A DNA stretch of 46,653 bases, from positions 1-46,653 of the forward strand of contig JAUXWC010000328.1 of the NCBI GenBank assembly GCA_030685025.1, given 5' to 3'. The notes beneath the pieces were generated by a model that did no database searches, was not told where the DNA came from, and was given only the letters and a program-made list of their open reading frames with translations. Both the position numbers and the translations under genes were made by a program. Positions 19,393 through 26,893 of this stretch are shown here, piece after piece. Position 1 is the stretch's first letter. Each line of letters opens with the position of its first letter. The stretch comes from Rhodoferax sp. GTDB lineage: Bacteria > Pseudomonadota > Gammaproteobacteria > Burkholderiales > Burkholderiaceae_C.

Positions 19393-21290
19393 ACTGCCTC
19401 CACGGCACGGCGGGTTGCCTTGGCGTCACGGCACCTGGGCCCGGCCTGGGTAGTGTTGAGCAGGAACTTCTGCATGTCCCACGCCCCGGTTGGGCAGCGC
19501 TCGGCGCACAGCCCGCAATGCAGGCACACGTCTTCGTCTTTCACCATCACTCGTCCTGTTTTCAAGGCGCCCGACACGTAGAGGTCTTGCGTGGGGTTGC
19601 TCGCTGGCGCTTTGAGGCGCGTGCGCAAATCGGTCTCATCCCCGTTGCTGGTAAAGCTGATGCAGTCCATCGGGCAAATGTCCACACAGGCATCGCACTC
19701 AATGCAGGTGTGCTTGGTGAACACCGTCTGCACGTCGCAGTTGAGGCAGCGGCTAGCCTCCTTGAAGGCGGTGGCGGCATCGAAGCCCAACTCGACTTCC
19801 ACTTTGATGCTGGCCAGCGCCACCTCGGCCTTGGCCCATGGCACCTTGAAGCGCGCATCGCCCGACACGTCGTTGTCGTAACTCCATTCGTGGATACCCA
19901 TCTTGGTGGACATCAGGTTGGTCATCGGCGCGGGGCGCTGGCGAATGTCTTCGCGGTTCAGGTAGCGGTCAATCGACACCGCCGCCTCATGGCCATGCGC
20001 CACCGCCGTGATGATGTTCTTGGGGCCGTAGGCCGCGTCGCCACCAAAGAACACCTGCGGCAAACTCGACTGGAAGGTGTCGCCCAACAACTGCGGCAGA
20101 CCCCATTTGTCAAAGCTGATGCCCACATCACTCTCGATCCAGGGAAAGGCGTTCTCCTGACCCACCGCGATCAGCACCACATCACAGGGCACCAGCACAT
20201 CGGGCTCGCCGGTAGGCACCAGAGTGCGCTTGCCTTGATCGTCGTAGACCGCCTTGACAATCTCAAAAACCATGCCGGTGAGCTTGCCGCCGCTGTGCTC
20301 GAAGGTCTTGGGCACATGAAAGTTGAGGATCGGGATGCCCTCGTGCAGGGCGTCTTCCTTCTCCCAGGGCGAAGCCTTCATTTCCTCAAAGCCACTGCGC
20401 ACGATCACTTTCACATCGGTGCCGCCCAGCCGCCGCGCTGATCGGCAGCAGTCCATCGCGGTGTTGCCGCCACCCAGCACGATCACACGCTTGCCAACAC
20501 TGGTGATGTGCCCGAAGGACACCGAAGCCAGCCAGTCAATGCCGATGTGGACATTGTCGGCAATCTCCGTGCGGCCAGGGATCACCAGGTCACGCCCGCG
20601 CGGGGCGCCGCAGCCAACAAACACCGCGTCATAACCCTGCCCCAACAACTCACGCATGGAGTCGACTCGTTGCCCACTCTTGAAGTTGACGCCCATGTCA
20701 AGGATGTAACCGGTCTCTTCGTCAATCACCGACTCGGGCAGGCGAAAGCGCGGGATCTGGCTGCGAATGAATCCGCCCGCCTTGGCCTCGCCGTCGAACA
20801 CGGTGATGTCGTAACCCAAGGGCGCCAGATCACGCGCCACGGTCAGCGAGGCCGGACCGGCGCCAACGCAGGCAATGCGCTTGCCGTTCTTGGGGCCGAT
20901 GGTGGGCATGCGGTTTTTCACGTCTTGCTTGTTGTCCGCCGCGACGCGTTTCAAGCGACAAATCGCCACCGGTTCCGGATGAAATGGCCCCCCAGGGGCT
21001 TCGCCCCGGCCCCCCAAGGGGGCGCTCCCGCCTTGGGGCGGCCCGGCGTCGGGGCCGTTACTTTCTTCGACCCGCCCCCTGCGACAGGCCGGCTCGCAGG
21101 GCCGGTCGCAAGTGCGCCCGAGCACGCCCGGAAACACGTTGGACACCCAGTTGATCATGTAGGCGTCGTCATAACGACCCTGCCCGATCAGGCGGATGTA
21201 CTCGGGAACGGGGGTGTGGGCCGGGCAGGCCCATTGACAATCCACGACTTTGTGGAAGTACGCCGGATCGGCGGTATTGGTTGGCTGCAA
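19389..21290 (-). CDS. korC: FAD/NAD(P)-binding flavoprotein with ferredoxin domain (KorC/GltD-like)
   Basis: 633 residues. It is a glutamate-synthase-small-subunit-type flavoprotein that probably passes electrons between the KorAB clusters and NAD(P). Order: N-terminal Cys-rich domain (CQWACPAHTPVPEYIRLI, CDRPCEPACRRGRVEE); FAD site CVGAGPASLTVARDLAPLGY; NAD(P) site VIVLGGGNTAMDCCRSARRLG; C-terminal two-cluster ferredoxin (CIECDACVDICPMDC and CLHCGLCAERCPTGAW). Residues 77-105 (Gly/Pro-rich) interrupt the conserved RVEE-EPVAICRLKR junction and are encoded by a palindromic repeat. The start is TTG at 21290, with GGAG 6 nt upstream. It is first in the korCAB-CBS operon. The KorC name is by analogy with the aromatic-degrader enzyme. 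Confidence 0.85.
   Translation of the reverse strand: MQPTNTADPAYFHKVVDCQWACPAHTPVPEYIRLIGQGRYDDAYMINWVSNVFPGVLGRTCDRPCEPACRRGRVEESNGPDAGPPQGGSAPLGGRGEAPGGPFHPEPVAICRLKRVAADNKQDVKNRMPTIGPKNGKRIACVGAGPASLTVARDLAPLGYDITVFDGEAKAGGFIRSQIPRFRLPESVIDEETGYILDMGVNFKSGQRVDSMRELLGQGYDAVFVGCGAPRGRDLVIPGRTEIADNVHIGIDWLASVSFGHITSVGKRVIVLGGGNTAMDCCRSARRLGGTDVKVIVRSGFEEMKASPWEKEDALHEGIPILNFHVPKTFEHSGGKLTGMVFEIVKAVYDDQGKRTLVPTGEPDVLVPCDVVLIAVGQENAFPWIESDVGISFDKWGLPQLLGDTFQSSLPQVFFGGDAAYGPKNIITAVAHGHEAAVSIDRYLNREDIRQRPAPMTNLMSTKMGIHEWSYDNDVSGDARFKVPWAKAEVALASIKVEVELGFDAATAFKEASRCLNCDVQTVFTKHTCIECDACVDICPMDCISFTSNGDETDLRTRLKAPASNPTQDLYVSGALKTGRVMVKDEDVCLHCGLCAERCPTGAWDMQKFLLNTTQAGPRCRDAKATRRAVEAV
20976..21062. 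repeat. GC-rich palindromic repeat inserted in frame in the korC-like gene
   Basis: Exactly 87 bp (29 codons) lie between the codons for RVEE and EPVAICRLKR, which adjoin directly in homologous proteins as I recall them. The segment is built of nested inverted repeats: GGGGCTTCGCCCC, CCCCCAAGGGGG, and a longer pairing of CGGCCCCCCAAGG with CCTTGGGGCGGCCCGG. It looks like the GGGG/CCCC dispersed element common between genes in Comamonadaceae. It adds a Gly/Pro-rich loop without a frameshift or stop codon. Confidence 0.75.
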
Positions 21291-21432
21291 AGGGGGCTCC
21301 TGGTCCGCAAACCGGCGACCACTGCCGGCCTGACGATGGTCACAGTCTAAGCCTACACGGGCCTGTCAACCGACCGGGGAATCCCTCGGTGTGGCCCCAC
21401 TTGACAGTTTGTTGAGCCAGCGCAAGCCGAGT

Positions 21433-22221
21433 TCAGCCGCCCGAAGCTGTCATGGCATCGACTCTTGCCGCACCAGATTCTTGAGCAATTGCCTGGTCGC
21501 GCTTCAAGCACGCGACCAGTGCCTGCTGATCATCACGATTGCCCCACTGATCGAAGTACACCAGGTCTTCGATTGGCAACCGGGGTAACCACCCCGCGGT
21601 TTCCAGTTCCGGTTTGGCATAAAAATGACTGACGTAGCCAACACACAAGTAAGCAATGACGGTGATGCGCTTCGGAATGCCCAACGCTTTCTGCAGTTCA
21701 GCCTGGTTGAAAATACTGACCCAACCGACACCCAAACCCTCGGCTCGGGCTGCCAGCCACAGGTTTTGCACGGCACACACACTGCTGTACAGATCCATGG
21801 TCTTCATGTGGGTACGTCCGACAACCACGGGGCCGGTGCGCTCGCGGTCGCAGGTGATGCAAATCCCGACCGGCGACTCCAGAATGCCCTCCAGCTTCAA
21901 GGTCCGATAGATATCCCGTCTGTCCCCTTCGAACATGTCTGCCGCCTGAGCATGCGCTACGGCAAAAGCGTCATGCACCCGGCGTTTGACCTGGTCAGAC
22001 TGGACTACAAGAAAATTCCATGGCTGCATGAAACCGACCGATGGGGCATAGTGGGCTGCAGTCAGCACGCGACTCAGTACCTCATCGCCGACTGGCGTGG
22101 GCAAAAACTGGCCCCGTACATCGCGGCGAGAAAAAATCGCGCGATAGACAGCGTCACGTTGATCGTCTGCAAAGGCGTGTGTTTCCTGGATGGCAATGGC
22201 TTGCGCCGGCAATGTTTTCAT
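21433..22221 (-). CDS. bluB: 5,6-dimethylbenzimidazole synthase
   Basis: A flavin-destroying, oxygen-dependent enzyme that fragments reduced FMN to 5,6-dimethylbenzimidazole, the lower ligand of B12. 262 residues in the nitroreductase fold. Seen: IFSRRDVRGQFLPTPV, AAHYAPSVGFMQPWNFLVV and MDLYSSVCAVQNLWLAARAEGLGVGWVSIF, characteristic of BluB rather than general nitroreductases. The ATG at 22221 is chosen because GAGGT lies 8 nt upstream; an in-frame extension to 22266 would enter the riboswitch leader. Transcription should be controlled by the minus-strand cobalamin riboswitch at 22278-22438. It diverges from the main cobalamin operon. Confidence 0.93.
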   Translation of the reverse strand: MKTLPAQAIAIQETHAFADDQRDAVYRAIFSRRDVRGQFLPTPVGDEVLSRVLTAAHYAPSVGFMQPWNFLVVQSDQVKRRVHDAFAVAHAQAADMFEGDRRDIYRTLKLEGILESPVGICITCDRERTGPVVVGRTHMKTMDLYSSVCAVQNLWLAARAEGLGVGWVSIFNQAELQKALGIPKRITVIAYLCVGYVSHFYAKPELETAGWLPRLPIEDLVYFDQWGNRDDQQALVACLKRDQAIAQESGAARVDAMTASGG

Positions 22222-22277
22222 GATACTTACCTCGGGTGAAGATGAATGCGCTGCCTGGCCGTGCAACTTGATGAATA

Positions 22278-22438
22278 TTCAGGCCGGTCTTCTGACTTGG
22301 ATTCGTCTGAACCAGGCGCCTTCCCGGCATACGCCAGTGGCATCAAGCCTGGGTCATCCTCCTTACAGCGTTGGGCACGCGGCGGAATCACACCGCCTTC
22401 CCGATTCTCCTGTCGCCTTGCAGCGACGGGCACCTGAA
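22278..22438 (-). ncRNA. Cobalamin riboswitch (leader of bluB)
   Basis: Read on the minus strand. The 5' TTCAGGTGCC and the 3' ACCGGCCTGAA close helix P1 (TTCAGG with CCTGAA). Between them are the aptamer hallmarks GGGAAGGCGGTG, TTCCGCCGCGTGCCC, CGCTGTAAGGAG, GCCACTGG, GGGAAGGC and AGTCAGAAGACC. These match the conserved B12-box elements in order. The bluB Shine-Dalgarno is about 46 nt downstream. The riboswitch is expected to repress bluB when adenosylcobalamin is abundant. Confidence 0.92.
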
Positions 22439-22476
22439 CGCTCCGATTATCAATCGGTGAAGTTGTAGAATCCACC
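22439..22476. promoter_or_regulatory. Overlapping divergent promoters between two riboswitches
   Basis: Only 38 bp separate the two aptamers. A plus-strand -10 candidate TAGAAT at 22466-22471 would start RNA near 22478, the first base of the plus aptamer. A minus-strand -10 candidate GATAAT (22451-22446) would start RNA near 22439, the first base of the minus aptamer. The -35 of each must lie over the other promoter; both -35 matches are poor. A perfect 6-3-6 palindrome, CCGATT-ATC-AATCGG, at 22443-22457 sits between them and could bind a regulator. Promoter positions are inferred. Confidence 0.5.
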
Positions 22477-22683
22477 GGTTGGTGCTCGCGACGTGACTCA
22501 CATGACGCAGTTCAACGGGAAGCAGGAGGGTGATGCCGGTCACGGCAAACCTAACCTGCGCTGCCCCCGCAACGGTAAGTGGACGAATCTTCGGATTCCA
22601 CCTCCATCACGGCCACTGAGCGATTTCGCCTCCGCTTGGGAAGGCAATGGAGCTTGTTCCACCAGCCCGGATACCGGCCAACA
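22477..22683 (+). ncRNA. Cobalamin riboswitch (leader of the cobB-cobJ operon)
   Basis: Helix P1 pairs GTTGG (22478-22482) with CCAAC (22678-22682). In between are the conserved elements in the right order: AACGGGAAGCAGG, CCTGCGCTGCCCCCGCAACGGTAAG, CCACTG, TTGGGAAGGC and AGCCCGGATACCGGCC. The large insertion between CCACTG and GGGAAGGC is a normal variable arm. It should switch the downstream operon off when B12 is plentiful. Confidence 0.94.
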
Positions 22684-22687
22684 AGGT

Positions 22688-22709
22688 GGCGGCACGCTTG
22701 CGTGCCGCC
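22688..22709 (+). promoter_or_regulatory. Strong hairpin after the riboswitch (expression-platform candidate)
   Basis: GGCGGCACGC pairs perfectly with GCGTGCCGCC around a TT centre, 5 nt after helix P1 of the plus-strand aptamer. There is no U-tract behind it, so it is not a textbook intrinsic terminator. It may alternate with P1 or hinder ribosome access. Confidence 0.5.
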
Positions 22710-22874
22710 GTGATGCTCAGGCACCGTCGGGGACGACGATGAGGGCCATTGTTGATTTTCCGCTTTCGTGAAGACCTCCTTGCTGTCGCGCAGTCGCGCG
22801 TATCGGCCCGGCCATTCCTGGCGCCGTCGATCCGTGCCCTCACGACCAAGGTGCCTGCACTGGATCAAACCGTC

Positions 22875-24326
22875 ATGCCCAACACTCCACTGGCCGAGAC
22901 CGCAGTCACAGCCACTAGCATCGAGTGGTCTGTAGAAGATGCCTGCACCTGTCCCGCCATCCTCATCGCGGCCCCAGCCTCTGGCCAAGGCAAGACCACG
23001 GTGGCGTCGGCCTTGGCGCGTTTGCATACGCGCCAAGGACACAGAGTGCGGGTATTCAAATGCGGACCTGACTTCCTGGACCCACATTGGCATACCTTGG
23101 CAAGCGGTGCGCCGGTACACCAGTTGGACTTGTGGATCACGGGCGAAGCCGACTGTCGCGCGCGGCTGGCAGCAGCGGCCGCCCAAGCAGACCTGATCAT
23201 TGTGGAAGGTGTGATGGGCCTGTTTGACGGTGAACCCAGCGCAGCGGATCTGGCTCAGTGTTTCGGGCTGCACGTATTGGCCGTCATCGACGCCTCAAGC
23301 ATGGCCGGGACATTTGGCGCACTGGCCTTTGGCTTGCAGCATTACCGCTCTCATCTGCCTTGGGCGGGCATGCTGGCCAACCGAGTCGCCAGCGAGCGCC
23401 ATGCAGCCATGCTGAAGACCAGCGTACTGGAGCCCGCGCAGTGGTTGGGCGCAATGATGCAGAACCCAGCCATTGGCTTGCCGCAGCGGCACCTAGGACT
23501 GACCGTGGCCAGCGAGGTCGGCGATGCGATGGAGCGACTGGACGCCGCCGCCGACGCGTTGGCTGCAACGCCCTTGGGACAAATGTCGCTGTGGGACTTG
23601 AAGCGTTGGGATGTGGCTTTTTCTGTCCCGGATGTCGTGAACCTGCGTGCTGGACATCCCCCTGCCCATGGCCAAGGTGGCACGTCGCCAAGTAGCAAGC
23701 GTCTGGCCGGGCGTACGGTCGCCGTCGCTCGTGACGCCGCTTTTTGCTTCATCTATGCCGCCAATCTGGAGTGCCTGCAAGACCTGGGCGCGGAACTGGT
23801 GTTTTTCTCTCCCTTGTCAGACAGCGCGTTGCCCAAGTGTGATGCGGTCTGGCTGCCTGGCGGCTATCCCGAGTTGCACGCCGCGCGGCTGGCTGCCAAT
23901 ACGCCTATGCGTGACAGCCTGGGCGAGCACATCCATGCGGGCAAAGCGGTTTGGGCCGAGTGCGGCGGCATGATGGTTTTGTTTGACACCCTCATCACCG
24001 TGGACGGCAAGCGCCATGCGCAATGGGGCTTGTTGCCAGGGGTGGTCACCATGCACCGGCGCTTGGCTGCGTTGGGGCCGCAGCAGTTGCGCTTGCCCGC
24101 TGGCACCTTGCGTGGCCACACGTTCCACTATTCAACCACCGATACGCCGCTGCAAGCGTCCCTGCGTAGCGCCCGCCCGAGTACCGACCCGGCACCCGAT
24201 GCCGGCGAGGCCCTGTGGTTGCACGGCGCGGTTCGGGCTAGCTATTTTCATGCCTGGTTTGCGTCCTGCCCAGACGCCGTGGTTGCCTTGTTTTCGCCAC
24301 CCGATGCTCACGTGGACAACGCATGA
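22875..24326 (+). CDS. cobB: Cobyrinate a,c-diamide synthase
   Basis: Amidates the a and c side chains of (cobalt-)cobyrinate using glutamine and ATP. About 483 residues from the ATG at 22875. The N-terminal ATP-binding domain has ILIAAPASGQGKTTVASAL, FKCGPDFLDPHWH and VEGVMGLFDGEPS. The C-terminal glutaminase domain has LPGGYPELHAARLA, the catalytic Cys in WAECGGMMVLFD and GHTFHYS. The frame extends upstream to a TTG at 22749, so the start is uncertain. The ATG gives 45 residues before the P-loop and has no strong Shine-Dalgarno. First structural gene behind the plus-strand riboswitch. It is also called cbiA in the early-cobalt pathway. Confidence 0.92.
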   Translation: MPNTPLAETAVTATSIEWSVEDACTCPAILIAAPASGQGKTTVASALARLHTRQGHRVRVFKCGPDFLDPHWHTLASGAPVHQLDLWITGEADCRARLAAAAAQADLIIVEGVMGLFDGEPSAADLAQCFGLHVLAVIDASSMAGTFGALAFGLQHYRSHLPWAGMLANRVASERHAAMLKTSVLEPAQWLGAMMQNPAIGLPQRHLGLTVASEVGDAMERLDAAADALAATPLGQMSLWDLKRWDVAFSVPDVVNLRAGHPPAHGQGGTSPSSKRLAGRTVAVARDAAFCFIYAANLECLQDLGAELVFFSPLSDSALPKCDAVWLPGGYPELHAARLAANTPMRDSLGEHIHAGKAVWAECGGMMVLFDTLITVDGKRHAQWGLLPGVVTMHRRLAALGPQQLRLPAGTLRGHTFHYSTTDTPLQASLRSARPSTDPAPDAGEALWLHGAVRASYFHAWFASCPDAVVALFSPPDAHVDNA

Positions 24327-24388
24327 AAACCGCCCGCGCACCCTTGACCATTTTGTCGGCGGTGATTTGCCCAGGAGGTGCCCGCTGA
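24323..24388 (+). CDS. Short ORF overlapping the cobB stop
   Basis: A 21-codon frame starts with ATG overlapping the cobB TGA (ATGA) and ends at 24388. The overlap matches the coupling style of this operon, so it may be translated. It may equally be the remnant of a gene lost between cobB and the cbiM-like gene. No similarity is recognised in so short a peptide. The following 64 bp to the next gene show nothing else. Confidence 0.25.
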   Translation: MKTARAPLTILSAVICPGGAR

Positions 24389-24452
24389 GTAGAGCCAATC
24401 TCATGTGGTTCTTGCTGTTCTCTATTTCCCCTCATGTTTCGGAATCATCACC

Positions 24453-25130
24453 ATGCATATCGAACCCGGACTCGTTGACGGATCCAAGATTTTGTTGAGC
24501 TACGCAACGGCTGGCGCTGCCGCGGCCTACGCGGGAAAACTCGCCTTGAATGCCATCCAAAAGGAAGGTGCGCTGGCGTTGCTGCTGCGCGCGGCTCTTT
24601 GCAGCGCCTTGGTGTTTGCTTTTTTTGAGTTGGTCGCGCACCGACCGGTGGGCGTCTCGGAGGTGCATCTGATTTTGGGTACCACGCTGATGCTGATTTT
24701 TGGCGTCGCACCGGCGTCAATCGGGCTGGCCAGCGGGCTGTTGATTCAAAGCCTGTTCTTTGCTCCGCAAGACCTGCCGCAATACGCCATGAACATCACC
24801 ACCTTGCTGGTGCCCTTGTTCGCAACGGCGGCGTTGGCACGGCGCATCATTCCTGAAAGCTTGGCGTATGTCGACATCAGCTACCAGCAAGCCTTCAAGT
24901 TGTCGGTGGCATTTCAGGGCGGCATTGTGGCGTGGGTCGGACTCTGGGCGTTCTATGGACGCGGATTCGGTGCTGACAGTGTGTCAAGCGTTGGCAGTTT
25001 TGGCGCTGCCTACCTGACGGTGGTCTTGGTCGAGCCCCTAATCGACCTGGGCTTGCTGGCCGCGGCCAAGCTGGTTCGCCGCATGCAGGGAACCCTGTTC
25101 GTGGACCAGCGCCTGTACGGCGCGCCTTGA
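24453..25130 (+). CDS. cbiM: CbiM-like cobalt transport membrane protein (ECF-type substrate component)
   Basis: 225 residues with about six hydrophobic segments. The N terminus is MHIEPGLVDG, with His at position 2, the residue that helps to coordinate the metal in CbiM/NikM proteins. Long nonpolar stretches such as LLLRAALCSALVFAFFELVAH and HLILGTTLMLIFGVAPASIGLASGLL fit the CbiM fold. I chose ATG at 24453 (GGAA 8 nt upstream) because the conserved MHI start requires it; an in-frame extension to 24405 is not supported. No cbiN, cbiQ or cbiO is in the operon, so it either works alone, uses distant partners, or is the variant proteobacterial type. cobM follows 3 bp later. Confidence 0.85.
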   Translation: MHIEPGLVDGSKILLSYATAGAAAAYAGKLALNAIQKEGALALLLRAALCSALVFAFFELVAHRPVGVSEVHLILGTTLMLIFGVAPASIGLASGLLIQSLFFAPQDLPQYAMNITTLLVPLFATAALARRIIPESLAYVDISYQQAFKLSVAFQGGIVAWVGLWAFYGRGFGADSVSSVGSFGAAYLTVVLVEPLIDLGLLAAAKLVRRMQGTLFVDQRLYGAP

Positions 25131-25133
25131 TCC

Positions 25134-25964
25134 ATGGCTGACACGATGCCTGGAACCGTCTGGTTTGTGGGTGCCGGTCCCGGCGACCCCGAGTTGATTA
25201 CGGTCAAGGGCCGGGGTTTGGTCAAGCGCGCGGGCGCCATTTTGTTTGCAGGCTCCCTGGTCAGCCAAGCCGCCATGCGCTGGGCCCCTGCTGGCTGCAC
25301 AGTAGCCGACAGCAAGGACATGACGCTGGAAGACATGTCGGCCTGGTTGATTGACCAGGCCAGCCGCTGCGACACCGTGGTGCGCCTGCAAACCGGGGAC
25401 CCCGGCCTGTATGGCGCGCTGATCGAGCTGGTGCAGCCGCTGGACGCCGCCGGTGTGCCGGTGCAGGTGGTGCCCGGGGTGTCCTCCGCCATGGCCTCGG
25501 CGGCGGCGGCGGTGGAGAGCCTGACCCTGCCCGAGGTCACCCAAACCGTGATTTTCACCCGCATGGAAGGGCGCACCCCCATGCCCGAGGGCGAGTCGCT
25601 GGAAGCGCTGGCCGCGCACCACAGCACGCTGTGCATCTTCTTGAGCATCACCCTGATGGGCAAGGTCACCGCCGCGCTGTCGGCTGCCGGTTGGTCGCCC
25701 GACGCGCCGGTGGTGGTGGTGCACAAGGCCAGTTGGCCGGGTGAAGAAAAAATCGTGCGCGGCACGGTGGCCACCATCCAGGGCCTGTGCCGCGAGGCCA
25801 AGCTGGTGAGCCAGTCCATGATCATCGCCAGCCCGACCCTGGGGGCGCGCCAGTGGAGCACCCTGGTCAAATCCAAGCTCTACGACGCCAGTTTCACGCA
25901 CCGCTTCCGGCGCGCCAGCGTTCCCGCATCCACCCTGACCCAAGACACCCAGGACAATCCATGA
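25134..25964 (+). CDS. cobM: (Cobalt-)precorrin-4 C11-methyltransferase
   Basis: A SAM-dependent methyltransferase of corrin-ring synthesis, 276 residues. Seen: VWFVGAGPGDPELITVKG (SAM-binding start), LQTGDPGLYGALIELVQPL, VVPGVSSAMASAAAAVE, TRMEGRTPMPEGESL and GTVATIQ, all typical of CobM/CbiF. Since cobalt is probably inserted early here (CbiX), the physiological substrate is likely cobalt-precorrin-4, so cbiF is an equally good name. The stop overlaps the cbiX start (ATGA). Confidence 0.95.
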   Translation: MADTMPGTVWFVGAGPGDPELITVKGRGLVKRAGAILFAGSLVSQAAMRWAPAGCTVADSKDMTLEDMSAWLIDQASRCDTVVRLQTGDPGLYGALIELVQPLDAAGVPVQVVPGVSSAMASAAAAVESLTLPEVTQTVIFTRMEGRTPMPEGESLEALAAHHSTLCIFLSITLMGKVTAALSAAGWSPDAPVVVVHKASWPGEEKIVRGTVATIQGLCREAKLVSQSMIIASPTLGARQWSTLVKSKLYDASFTHRFRRASVPASTLTQDTQDNP

Positions 25965-26893
25965 CCATTGAGACCATTTTGTTGGTGGGCCACGGCTCAC
26001 GCGAAAAATCCGGCAACGACGAAATCCTGGCCTTTGCCGCGCAGTGGCGCGAGCGCCAGCCGAGCTGGTCGATTGAGGTCTGCTTCATCGAGTTTTCGGA
26101 GATCACCATGAGCGAAGGCCTGCGCCGCGCCGCCAGCGGAGCCCGCCGGGTGATTGTGGTGCCGCTGATCCTGAATGCCGCAGGCCATGTGAAGATGGAC
26201 ATTCCGCAGGCCATCGACGCGGCGCGGCTGAAGTTCCCGCAGGTGCAGTTTCTCTACACCCCGCAGTTGACGGCCTGCGACCAGTTGCTGAGCGTGGTCA
26301 AACGCCGCCTCGAAGCCGCCATGCAAACCCTGGACATGCCGGACCCCACCACCACCGGCGTAGTGCTCTTGGGGCGCGGTTCGTCGGATCGGCATGCCAA
26401 TGGCGAGATGGTCAAAATGGCGCGTTGGGTGATGGAAGAAACCGACCACGAGCTGATCGATGTGGCCTTTACCGGCATCAGCTACCCCCGGCTGGAAAAA
26501 GTGGTGCAGCGCCTGAGCCTGCTGGGCATGACCCAGGTGGTGGTCTTGCCCTACTACCTGTTCAACGGCACGCTGCTGGCGCGCATCCAGCGCCAGGTGG
26601 AGCACCTGCAAGCCCAGTACCCCACCATTCGTTTCACCGCAACCACCCATCTTGGCTTTGAGCGGGAAATAGTTGAAGTGCTTGAGCAACGCGTGCTGGA
26701 TGTGAAGCGTGGTGCGCCTCAAGCCCTGATGCCCTGCGACGGCTGCAAATTCCGCGCGTTCGCGGCGGCGCACGGCCAAGGCGGCCACCACCACGATGAC
26801 GCGGTGCCGCACGGCCCAGACCATGGGTATGAGCTCCCCCACAACCACAACCATCCCCATCACAAACATTCCCACACCGGAGTCCCGCCATGA
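25961..26893 (+). CDS. cbiX: Sirohydrochlorin cobaltochelatase, long form with MXCXXC motif and His-rich tail
   Basis: Inserts cobalt into sirohydrochlorin. 310 residues with two chelatase half-domains: the first starts LLVGHGSREKSG with the second metal His in AGHVKMDIP; the second starts VVLLGRGSSDRHANGEM. The C terminus carries MPCDGC, fitting the MXCXXC motif reported to hold a [4Fe-4S] centre in the Bacillus megaterium long CbiX. It ends in a histidine-rich tail (about residues 275-305: GGHHHDD, HNHNHPHHKHSH) that could store cobalt or nickel. The start at 25961 is set by homology and the ATGA overlap with cobM; a longer upstream frame is a shadow of cobM. Confidence 0.95.
   Translation: MTIETILLVGHGSREKSGNDEILAFAAQWRERQPSWSIEVCFIEFSEITMSEGLRRAASGARRVIVVPLILNAAGHVKMDIPQAIDAARLKFPQVQFLYTPQLTACDQLLSVVKRRLEAAMQTLDMPDPTTTGVVLLGRGSSDRHANGEMVKMARWVMEETDHELIDVAFTGISYPRLEKVVQRLSLLGMTQVVVLPYYLFNGTLLARIQRQVEHLQAQYPTIRFTATTHLGFEREIVEVLEQRVLDVKRGAPQALMPCDGCKFRAFAAAHGQGGHHHDDAVPHGPDHGYELPHNHNHPHHKHSHTGVPP

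Noticed and set aside
21369-21390. Hairpin downstream of bluB as terminator
   Set aside because: Short interrupted stem and no U-tract on the bluB strand; not strong enough to annotate.
22439-22457. CCGATT-ATC-AATCGG as an intrinsic terminator
   Set aside because: Stem too short and without a T-tract; as a promoter-region palindrome it fits a protein-binding site better.
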